Assembly (NCBI GenBank): GCA_002297505.1
Contig: DBLQ01000007.1
Span: 3,120-10,451, forward strand
DNA from: Flavobacteriales bacterium UBA720
Lineage (GTDB): Bacteria; Bacteroidota; Bacteroidia; Flavobacteriales; Weeksellaceae
Length of the DNA stretch: 7,332 nt
Direction: 5' to 3'
Position 1 is the stretch's first letter; each line of letters begins with the position of its first letter. The notes under the pieces were generated by a model. That model was not told where the DNA came from. It did no database searches and worked only from the letters and a program-made list of their open reading frames with translations. Position numbers and translations under genes: made by a program. Positions 1 through 5,325 of the stretch are shown in pieces.

Positions 1-202
1 TAGAGCCTGCAGTTCCTCCGCTGTAGAAGCCTCTCAGAAGACCATAAGAGCCAGTACACGGTGTGATGGTTTTACTTGGAAAAAAGCTGACATTGGTAAA
101 TCCTGCCGGCGTGCTGCCCGCTTCGAAGCTTTCGCTGAGATTGATCTGTGCTGCGGAAAAGGCTGCTATCAGCAAACCTGACAATAGTAAAAGTTTATTC
201 AT
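1..202 (-). CDS. Secreted protein, N-terminal fragment (probable choice-of-anchor/cleaved-adhesin type)
   Basis: Only the first 67 codons are present; the gene continues past the left edge. The product begins with a classical signal peptide: MNK, a hydrophobic run of Leu/Ile/Ala, then FSAAQ, where cleavage is expected before the Gln, as is common in flavobacterial exported proteins. The mature start reads INLSESFEAG, then TPAGFTN and later a Cys-Thr-Gly-Ser segment. The 'SFE-G-PAGFT' pattern resembles the opening of choice-of-anchor J / cleaved-adhesin beta-sandwich domains, which in this phylum often sit in large secreted proteins with a C-terminal type IX secretion sorting domain. That C-terminus is outside the window, so secretion by type IX is inference. 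The gene starts 77 bp after the rpsA stop on the same strand, beyond the rpsA terminator, so it is probably transcribed separately. I found no convincing promoter match in the gap. The start is the only ATG in front of the signal peptide. Confidence 0.8.
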   Translation of the reverse strand, partial: MNKLLLLSGLLIAAFSAAQINLSESFEAGSTPAGFTNVSFFPSKTITPCTGSYGLLRGFYSGGTAGS

Positions 203-228
203 AAAATAATTATTAAAATAGATTGGGC

Positions 229-254
229 AAAAAAGCCACCCTTTCAGGTGGCTT
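229..254 (-). terminator. Intrinsic terminator of rpsA
   Basis: Read on the minus strand, an 8 bp perfect stem (AAGCCACC / GGTGGCTT) encloses a 6 nt loop and runs into six T residues, two of them inside the stem. It lies about 26 nt past the rpsA stop codon. The plus-strand reading has only an interrupted T tract, so termination is expected mainly for rpsA. Confidence 0.88.
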
Positions 255-279
255 CATTTATTGATAAAAATGAATGGGA

Positions 280-2076
280 TTACTTACCGCCTTCCATTTT
301 CTTTTTCAATTCTGCTAATGCATCGATATCCCCAAGAGTAGATCTTTCTTCGTTGTTAGAAGAAGAAGTCATACCTCCAGATCTGTTAGAGTTATCTCTT
401 ACATTCTTTTTCTCCTCATCACGGAAGATTCCTGTGTGAGATACTACTACTCTCTTGAATTCTTTGTTGAATTCGATTACTTTGAACTCAGCAGTTTCGC
501 CTTTCTTGATTTTGGATCCGTCTTCCTTCTCCAATAATCTTGATGGGCAAAATGCTTCAACCTCAGCATCTTCGAACTGTACAGAAGCACCTTTATCGTG
601 AACTTCTACTGCAGTTCCTGTGTGTACAGTCCCTTCAGCATATTTAGTTTCGAATTTATCCCAAGGATTTTCTTGCAATTGTTTGTGACCCAGAGACAAT
701 CTTCTTGCCTGCGTATCCAATTCAAGAACGATAACATCCAGCTTATCACCTACGTTGCAGAATTCTGATGGATGCTTGATTTTCTTAGTCCAAGAAAGAT
801 CAGAGATGTAGATCAAACCGTCGATACCTTCTTCCAACTCTACGAATACACCGAAGTTAGTGAAGTTTCTTACAGTTCCTACGTGCTGAGAACCTACCGG
901 ATATTTAGCTTCGATATTTTCCCAAGGATCTTTGTTCAATTGCTTGATACCAAGAGAGATCTTTCTGTCTTCTCTATCTAGAGTAAGAACTTCTGCTTCT
1001 ACCTCATCACCAACTTTCACGAAATCTCCAGCACTTCTCAAGTGAGTAGACCAAGACATTTCAGAAACGTGGATCAATCCTTCTACACCTGGAGCAATCT
1101 CTACGAAAGCACCATAGTCAGCAAGAACCACTACTTTTCCTTTTACTTTGTCACCAACTTTCAGGTCAGCAGAAAGCGCATCCCAAGGATGAGCTTCCAA
1201 TTGCTTCATACCCAATTGGATTCTAGTTTTCTCATCATCAAAATCAAGGATAACCACTTTTACAGTCTGTCCGTCCTCAAGGATTTCAGATGGATGGTTC
1301 ACTCTAGACCAAGAAAGGTCTGTAATGTGGATCAATCCATCAACACCACCAAGATCTACGAATACACCGTAAGAAGTAATATTCTTAACAGTACCTTCCA
1401 GAACCTGACCTTTTTCAAGCTGCGCGATGATTTCTTTTTTCTGACCTTCGATATCTGCTTCGATCAATGCTTTGTGAGATACAACTACGTTTTTGAACTC
1501 AGGGTTGATTTTCACAACTTTGAACTCCATAGTTTTACCTACGAACTGATCGTAATCTTTAATTGGCTTAACGTCAATTTGAGAACCTGGCAAGAATGCT
1601 TCGATGCCGTGTACGTCTACGATCATACCACCTTTGGTTCTGGATTTCACAAAACCGTTCACGATTTCTCCGGTTTCGTGAAGTTCATTTACCTTATCCC
1701 AAGCTTTAAGCGTTCTTGCTTTTTTGTGAGATAACTGTAACTGACCTGTTTTGTCTTCTCTTCTATCAACCATTACTTCAACCTCATCGCCTACGCTTAG
1801 ACCCTGGTTGTAACGGAATTCGTTAAGAGAAATAACACCTTCAGATTTGAAGTTGATATCTACAATCGCTTCTTTGTCTGTCAATCTCACCACTTTTCCA
1901 ACGATAACGTCGTTATCTGCAAGATTGTTAAGAGAACCGTTATAGATTTCTTCCAATTCTTTCTTTTCGTTTCTGTCTTCTGCGTTAAGACCTGATTCGA
2001 AAGAATCCCAATCAAATTGTTCTGGTGCTACGTTTTGGTTAAGAATAACCTCTGCTGAATTTGTCTCTTTTGACAT
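280..2076 (-). CDS. rpsA: 30S ribosomal protein S1
   Basis: This is the ribosomal S1 protein, which binds mRNA on the 30S subunit and helps it load for initiation. The 598-residue product has six S1 (OB-fold) repeats at about residues 54-117, 135-201, 221-290, 306-377, 393-465 and 481-547. Repeats 3-5 are the most canonical, with YGVFVDL-GGVDGLIH, YGAFVEI-GVEGLIH and FGVFVEL-GIDGLIY. Repeats 1, 2 and 6 are more divergent, as usual in this family. E. coli S1 is 557 residues; the extra length here is an acidic N-terminal segment of about 50 residues and a charged, Ser/Asn-rich C-terminal tail (about 550-598). The ATG at 2076 follows an A-rich stretch with no Shine-Dalgarno motif, normal for Bacteroidota. 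The gene has its own promoter match, a leader of about 120 nt and a strong terminator, so it looks monocistronic. No frameshift or missing repeat is seen. Confidence 0.97.
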   Translation of the reverse strand: MSKETNSAEVILNQNVAPEQFDWDSFESGLNAEDRNEKKELEEIYNGSLNNLADNDVIVGKVVRLTDKEAIVDINFKSEGVISLNEFRYNQGLSVGDEVEVMVDRREDKTGQLQLSHKKARTLKAWDKVNELHETGEIVNGFVKSRTKGGMIVDVHGIEAFLPGSQIDVKPIKDYDQFVGKTMEFKVVKINPEFKNVVVSHKALIEADIEGQKKEIIAQLEKGQVLEGTVKNITSYGVFVDLGGVDGLIHITDLSWSRVNHPSEILEDGQTVKVVILDFDDEKTRIQLGMKQLEAHPWDALSADLKVGDKVKGKVVVLADYGAFVEIAPGVEGLIHVSEMSWSTHLRSAGDFVKVGDEVEAEVLTLDREDRKISLGIKQLNKDPWENIEAKYPVGSQHVGTVRNFTNFGVFVELEEGIDGLIYISDLSWTKKIKHPSEFCNVGDKLDVIVLELDTQARRLSLGHKQLQENPWDKFETKYAEGTVHTGTAVEVHDKGASVQFEDAEVEAFCPSRLLEKEDGSKIKKGETAEFKVIEFNKEFKRVVVSHTGIFRDEEKKNVRDNSNRSGGMTSSSNNEERSTLGDIDALAELKKKMEGGK

Positions 2077-2100
2077 TTTCTAAAAAAATTTGTATTCCTA

Positions 2101-2140
2101 ATTATTTCAGACTTTGGCTTTGCTGTGACTCCTGAATAAT
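2101..2140 (-). promoter_or_regulatory. Inverted repeat in the rpsA leader (candidate regulatory hairpin)
   Basis: Plus-strand arms ATTATTTCAG (2101-2110) and CTGAATAAT (2132-2140) are complementary over nine pairs with one unpaired base, around a 21 nt loop. In the rpsA mRNA this would form a hairpin ending about 25 nt before the start codon. Ribosomal protein genes, including rpsA in other phyla, are often autoregulated through leader structures. That this hairpin does so here is inference; the stem is AT-rich and modest. Confidence 0.4.
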
Positions 2141-2199
2141 ATGGAAGATGTTAATTGTTAATGTTTTACTTCGCCTAAAGTGCGTTCACAAAAGTGGTG

Positions 2200-2230
2200 C
2201 AAAAATAAGTATTTTATTTGAATTAGACAA
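2200..2230 (-). promoter_or_regulatory. rpsA promoter (Bacteroidota -33/-7 type)
   Basis: Read on the minus strand, TTG (2230-2228) is followed by a 20 nt spacer and TATTTTTG (2207-2200). This fits the flavobacterial housekeeping consensus TTG, 17-23 nt, TAnnTTTG. Transcription should start near 2195, giving an rpsA leader of about 120 nt. Confidence 0.75.
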
Positions 2231-2319
2231 TACAATTTTACAATTGCAGATTGAAGGTAAATAGCTCATAATCAGTAAGCAATATTTAACAGAATGATAA
2301 CGAGCAATGCGGAAGTTCT

Positions 2320-2470
2320 GCTCCTACGGAGCTCTCTATAATATTTGGTTAGAATAAAGCTACACAGATTCGCTCCTATGGAAAGAATCAACCACGAACA
2401 TTTCGCTCCTACGGAGCTTCATATTAGATGCTACTAAATTTAAACTACACAGATTTCGCTCTTACGGAGC
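2320..2470. repeat. Cluster of four short palindromic repeats (REP-like)
   Basis: The unit is the 13 bp palindrome GCTCCTACGGAGC, a 5 bp stem with a TAC loop. Perfect copies lie at 2320-2332 and 2405-2417. A copy at 2458-2470 has one change (GCTCTTACGGAGC) that leaves a T-G wobble pair in the plus-strand RNA. A copy at 2372-2384 (GCTCCTATGGAAA) has lost its second arm. Starts are 52, 33 and 53 bp apart. The second and fourth copies also share the flank CTACACAGAT directly upstream (2360-2369 and 2445-2454). The repeated unit is therefore longer than the palindrome and the array grew by duplication. No transposase is nearby. Function is unknown. Confidence 0.75.
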
Positions 2471-2513
2471 AAAAATTATTGAATATCAAAATCTTAAATT
2501 TTGAATCTTGTAC

Positions 2514-2582
2514 CCTCAACCTCAACCCTTGAACCTCAAACCTTGAACCTTGAACCTTAAACCTCAAACCTTGAACCTCGAA
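2514..2582. repeat. Heptamer tandem repeat array (CCTTGAA type)
   Basis: About ten 7 bp units lie head to tail: CCTCAAC, a 6 bp shortened CTCAAC, then CCTTGAA, CCTCAAA, CCTTGAA, CCTTGAA, CCTTAAA, CCTCAAA, CCTTGAA and CCTCGAA. Variation is almost confined to positions 4 and 5. The 7 bp period does not keep a reading frame. The array ends inside the helicase promoter, and its second-last unit carries the TTG used as the probable -33 element. Confidence 0.88.
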
Positions 2583-2602
2583 ATAAAAAAGAATTACCTT
2601 TG
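2571..2602 (+). promoter_or_regulatory. Helicase promoter (Bacteroidota -33/-7 type)
   Basis: TTG (2571-2573), a 21 nt spacer and TACCTTTG (2595-2602) match the TTG, 17-23 nt, TAnnTTTG consensus. Only four bases separate the -7 box from the ATG at 2607, so the start of transcription should fall at or within a few bases of the start codon. The -33 element lies in the heptamer array. Confidence 0.7.
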
Positions 2603-2606
2603 CAAA

Positions 2607-3914
2607 ATGGAATTACAACCGATCTTCGAAAAACTGCAGATCTCTGATATGAATCAGATGCAGAAATCTACCTACGCCGCTGCTGAAAACGAAACCGACA
2701 TCGTTCTTCTTTCGCCAACCGGTTCAGGAAAAACATTAGGATTTTTATTTCCAGTTCTTAGAAATTTGAAATCTGATGTGAAAGGAATTCAGGCTTTGAT
2801 TCTTGTTCCGGCAAGAGAATTAGCTTTACAGATCGAGCAGGTTTTTAAATCGATGGGAACGGATTTCAAAGTTTCTGTGGCTTACGGCGGACACGATAAA
2901 AAGATTGAAATTAATAATCTGATAGAAGCTCCTGCAGTTTTAGTGGGAACGCCGGGTAGAATTGCTTATCACTTGAAAAACGAAAATTTCAATCCTGAAA
3001 CGATTAAGGCTTTGGTTTTAGACGAGTTCGACAAAGCCTTAGAACTTGGTTTTCAGGAGGATATGGAATATATTATTGGTTCTTTGACAGGTCTGAATCA
3101 ACGCATTTTAACTTCTGCAACGGTGATGGACAATATTCCAAAATTTGTAGAACTTAATAACGAAAAGAAAATCAATTTCCTTAAAGAAAACGAGTCAAAA
3201 CCGAACATTCAGCTGAAAAAGGTGATGACGACGCCTGAGGAAAAACTCAATACTTTATTTCAACTCATCTGTAAAATCGGGAACAAAAGAACTTTGATCT
3301 TCTGCAATCACAGAGATGCGGTGGACAGAATTTCCGAGTTATTGAGAGAAAAAGGGATCCAACGAGAAACGTTCCACGGCGGGATGGAACAGGACGAGCG
3401 TGAACGTGCACTTCTGAAATTCAGAAACGATTCTGCAAGAATTCTGATCACAACCGATTTGGCTTCCCGAGGTTTGGACATTCCGGAAGTGGAGTCGATC
3501 GTTCATTATCAATTGCCTCCGAAAGAAGATGCCTTCATCCACCGCAACGGCCGAACTGCGAGAATGAACGCCAAAGGTTTTGCTTATCTGATTATGACCG
3601 AGGATGAAAATTTTCCGTTCATCAAAAGCAATACGCCGGAAGAAAATATGTCGGAAAGCAATCGTGTTCCGGAAAGAACGCCGAATCAGACGATTTACAT
3701 CAGTGCCGGAAAAAAGGATAAGGTCAACAAGGTAGATATCGTGGGTTACCTCATCAAAAAAGGCGGTCTTGGAAAGGATGATATCGGTTTGATCGAGGTT
3801 AAAGACACGACTTCCTACGTTGCCGTGAACCGGAAAAAGACGATTGAACTGCTGAAACAATTGGCCAATGAAAAACTGAAAGGCAAGAAGATAAAAATTG
3901 AAATCGCTTATTAA
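2607..3914 (+). CDS. DEAD-box ATP-dependent RNA helicase with DbpA-type C-terminal RNA-binding domain
   Basis: The 435-residue product is an ATP-dependent RNA helicase, probably acting in ribosome assembly or RNA remodelling in the cytoplasm. Visible motifs are a Q-motif region with Gln19, motif I SPTGSGKT (36-43), Ia PARELALQ (68-75), Ib TPGR (115-118), motif II DEFD (139-142), motif III SAT (170-172), IV LIFCNHRD (230-237), V RGLDIP (288-293) and VI HRNGRTARM (312-320). Residues from about 362 to the end resemble the DbpA/CsdA RNA-binding domain; in E. coli DbpA this domain recognises 23S rRNA hairpin 92. Motif II has Phe where most relatives have Ala; all acidic catalytic residues are kept. 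A TTG start at 2550 would also keep the frame open, but it would add 19 residues encoded by the heptamer array and promoter, so the ATG at 2607 is preferred. Its rRNA target is inferred from the domain alone. Confidence 0.93.
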   Translation: MELQPIFEKLQISDMNQMQKSTYAAAENETDIVLLSPTGSGKTLGFLFPVLRNLKSDVKGIQALILVPARELALQIEQVFKSMGTDFKVSVAYGGHDKKIEINNLIEAPAVLVGTPGRIAYHLKNENFNPETIKALVLDEFDKALELGFQEDMEYIIGSLTGLNQRILTSATVMDNIPKFVELNNEKKINFLKENESKPNIQLKKVMTTPEEKLNTLFQLICKIGNKRTLIFCNHRDAVDRISELLREKGIQRETFHGGMEQDERERALLKFRNDSARILITTDLASRGLDIPEVESIVHYQLPPKEDAFIHRNGRTARMNAKGFAYLIMTEDENFPFIKSNTPEENMSESNRVPERTPNQTIYISAGKKDKVNKVDIVGYLIKKGGLGKDDIGLIEVKDTTSYVAVNRKKTIELLKQLANEKLKGKKIKIEIAY

Positions 3915-3923
3915 ATTGAGTCA

Positions 3924-3948
3924 ATGGTTGATGGTTGAATGTTGATGG
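3924..3948. repeat. Short heptamer repeat at the convergent gene junction
   Basis: ATGGTTG (3924-3930), ATGGTTG (3931-3937) and AATGTTG (3938-3944) plus a partial unit ATGG form about 3.5 copies of a 7 bp repeat. They fill most of the 37 bp gap between the helicase stop and the end of the convergent gluconolactonase-like gene. The unit differs from the array upstream of the helicase, but the period is the same. Confidence 0.6.
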
Positions 3949-3951
3949 AAT

Positions 3952-4842
3952 TTACCGGATTCCGGAAACATTCATCTGTAAAGCATAAACAGAATGCGAC
4001 GCGGTGATGAATAGCGTAGAATTGTTTTTTCCGCCGAAGGTCACGTTGGAAGTCCAGTCTTCATCAATCGGAATATTGGCTAATTTTTCGCCTTTGCTGT
4101 TGAAAATTGTCACGCCTTTTCCTGTGACATAAAGATTTCCCTGACTGTCAAGTGTCATTCCGTCAGAACCCATTTCGCAGAATAATCTCTTTTCGGATAA
4201 TTTTCCTTCGCCCAGAATATCATAAACATAAGTTTTCCCGGCATCAATATCGGAAACATACAGCTTTTTCAGTTTTTGAGAACCGACAATTCCATTTGGC
4301 TGGACGAAAGTTTCCAATTTTGTGATCACATCTTTTTTATCTCGGTAATACAAATTATGCTCAGGAATCTCGACCTTGAAATTTTTCCAGTAATCTCTTT
4401 TATAAAGCGGATCGGTGAAATACATTCCACCTGATTTGTCAATCCAGAGATCATTGGGACCGTTCAGTCTCCTGCCTTCAAAACCTTTGGACAGCACTTC
4501 TATATTTTTATCTTTTGAGATTTTCCAGATTTCACCGTTGTCATCGGAGCACGTGATCAGATTGTCGTGTTTGTCAAAATAAGTGCCGTTGGCGCGACCG
4601 GTTCTGTCCAGAAACAATTCTATTTTGTTGGTTTTCCAGTTCCAAAAATAGATTTTGTCGTTGGGTTGATCGGTGAAATAAACATTTCCTTCCTTGTCAG
4701 AAGCCGGCCCTTCGGTAAAGGAAAACTGGCTCGAAAGCACTGTGGGCGGAACTTCAAACAATTTTTGATTGGTATTCTGAACTTTGCAATTCATCAAAAT
4801 CATCAAGACGGCCAGATAGCCCAACTTCCAAAAACGTCGCAT
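3952..4842 (-). CDS. SMP-30/gluconolactonase family lipoprotein
   Basis: The 296-residue product has a lipoprotein signal: MRRFWKLGY, a hydrophobic stretch, then LMNC with Cys19 as the likely lipidated residue. The rest fits the SMP-30/gluconolactonase/LRE six-bladed beta-propeller. These enzymes hydrolyse sugar lactones or related esters using one divalent metal. Family metal and substrate positions appear to be kept: Glu44 (TEGP), Asn130 (NGPND), Asn183 (QPNGI) and Asp227 (SDGM). Repeated 'G-NVYFTD', 'GGMYFTD' and 'GNLYVT' blade motifs support the fold. The actual substrate cannot be told from sequence, and no sugar-catabolic gene is nearby. It is convergent with the helicase and divergent from the MerR-family gene, with an 80 bp shared upstream region. 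I found no clear promoter match on its strand. The ATG at 4842 is preferred because it directly precedes the signal peptide. Confidence 0.88.
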   Translation of the reverse strand: MRRFWKLGYLAVLMILMNCKVQNTNQKLFEVPPTVLSSQFSFTEGPASDKEGNVYFTDQPNDKIYFWNWKTNKIELFLDRTGRANGTYFDKHDNLITCSDDNGEIWKISKDKNIEVLSKGFEGRRLNGPNDLWIDKSGGMYFTDPLYKRDYWKNFKVEIPEHNLYYRDKKDVITKLETFVQPNGIVGSQKLKKLYVSDIDAGKTYVYDILGEGKLSEKRLFCEMGSDGMTLDSQGNLYVTGKGVTIFNSKGEKLANIPIDEDWTSNVTFGGKNNSTLFITASHSVYALQMNVSGIR

Positions 4843-4871
4843 AGTAAAAAATTAAAGGGCGCAATTTACGA

Positions 4872-4904
4872 TTTGTATAAACGAATTAAAAATAATTATC
4901 TTTG
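4872..4904 (+). promoter_or_regulatory. Promoter of the MerR-family gene
   Basis: TTTG (4872-4875), a 21 nt spacer and TATCTTTG (4897-4904) match the Bacteroidota housekeeping promoter. Transcription should start near 4908, leaving a leader of roughly 15 nt before the ATG at 4923. Confidence 0.75.
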
Positions 4905-4922
4905 AGAATTCGATTTTAATCA

Positions 4923-5255
4923 ATGAAACTCAATCTTCCGGACAAACTGTATTATTCCATTGGCGAAGTGGCCAAGGCTTTTGATGTGAACACGTCTCTC
5001 ATCCGCTATTGGGAACAGGAATTTCCGATCATCAAACCTAAAAAAAACAAAAAAGGCAACCGCTATTTTACGCCGGAAGATATCAAGAATCTAAAAATCA
5101 TCTACCACCTGGTGAAGGAAAAAGGTTACACGCTGGACGGTGCACGCATCGCACTCACGACCAACGCGCGCATTTCCGAAACCGTAACGATCATCGACCG
5201 CCTGGAGTTTGTTAAAGCTGAACTTCTAAAGCTCAAAAATTCTTTGAACGATTAA
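4923..5255 (+). CDS. MerR-family transcriptional regulator
   Basis: This 110-residue protein is a small DNA-binding regulator. The N-terminal winged helix-turn-helix is clear: YSIGEVAKAFDVNTSLIRYWE at about 11-31, followed by the wing with NRYFTPEDI (46-54) and a second helical pair with YHLVKEKGYTLDGARIAL (61-78). Residues of about 85-107 look like the dimerising coiled coil of the family. There is no C-terminal ligand or metal domain and no cysteine, so it is not one of the metal- or redox-sensing members; its signal is unknown. It is shorter than classical MerR proteins but near the size of the minimal regulators common in Bacteroidota. It lies 70 bp upstream of the helix-hairpin-helix gene on the same strand, though that gene has its own promoter match. 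The ATG at 4923 follows an A/T-rich leader. Confidence 0.92.
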   Translation: MKLNLPDKLYYSIGEVAKAFDVNTSLIRYWEQEFPIIKPKKNKKGNRYFTPEDIKNLKIIYHLVKEKGYTLDGARIALTTNARISETVTIIDRLEFVKAELLKLKNSLND

Positions 5256-5278
5256 TTAAAATTAATTTTTATCAAAAC

Positions 5279-5310
5279 TTGGATTTCGATTCATTTTTTA
5301 TTTAACTTTG
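5279..5310 (+). promoter_or_regulatory. Promoter of the helix-hairpin-helix gene
   Basis: TTG (5279-5281), a 21 nt spacer and TAACTTTG (5303-5310) match the Bacteroidota housekeeping promoter. Transcription should start near 5314, about 10-13 nt before the ATG at 5326. A TTG start codon at 5308 would lie inside the -7 box, which argues against it. Confidence 0.72.
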
Positions 5311-5325
5311 GTTAAAACACAAAAG

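Larger units (their letters stand above)
2077..2606. other. Divergent intergenic region between rpsA and the helicase gene
   Basis: This 530 bp stretch has no credible gene. From left to right it holds the rpsA leader with an inverted repeat, the rpsA promoter, about 90 bp of AT-rich sequence in which I see nothing (2231-2319), a cluster of four short palindromes (2320-2470), about 40 bp of AT-rich sequence, the heptamer array, and the helicase promoter. Open reading there is short and in repeat sequence only. Confidence 0.75.

Noticed and set aside
1042..1734. Long open frame of 230 codons antisense to rpsA
   Set aside because: It lies wholly inside rpsA on the other strand. Its composition (many Phe, Tyr and His) is what reverse reading of a conserved coding sequence gives, and no promoter or domain supports it.
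2514..2582. CRISPR array or telomere-like element
   Set aside because: Units are 7 bp with no spacers, so CRISPR is excluded; a bacterial intergenic tandem repeat is the simpler reading.
2550..2606. Extended N-terminus of the helicase from a TTG codon
   Set aside because: The 19 extra residues are encoded by the heptamer array and the -7 box and show no similarity to helicase N-termini.
3339..3860. 173-codon open frame antisense to the helicase
   Set aside because: It covers the conserved helicase motifs V and VI in reverse. There is no recognisable domain and it is better explained as a shadow.
3955..3965. CCGG-ATT-CCGG hairpin at the convergent gene ends
   Set aside because: Only four G-C pairs, inside the gluconolactonase coding end, and no T tract follows on either strand.
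4862..4869. Possible minus-strand -7 box for the gluconolactonase-like gene
   Set aside because: It reads TAAATTG, one T short of TAnnTTTG, and no well-placed TTG partner was found.
5251..5270. ATTAAT/ATTAAT inverted repeat followed by T residues after the MerR-family gene
   Set aside because: The stem is pure A-T and overlaps the stop codon; in AT-rich intergenic DNA this occurs by chance, so it is not called a terminator.
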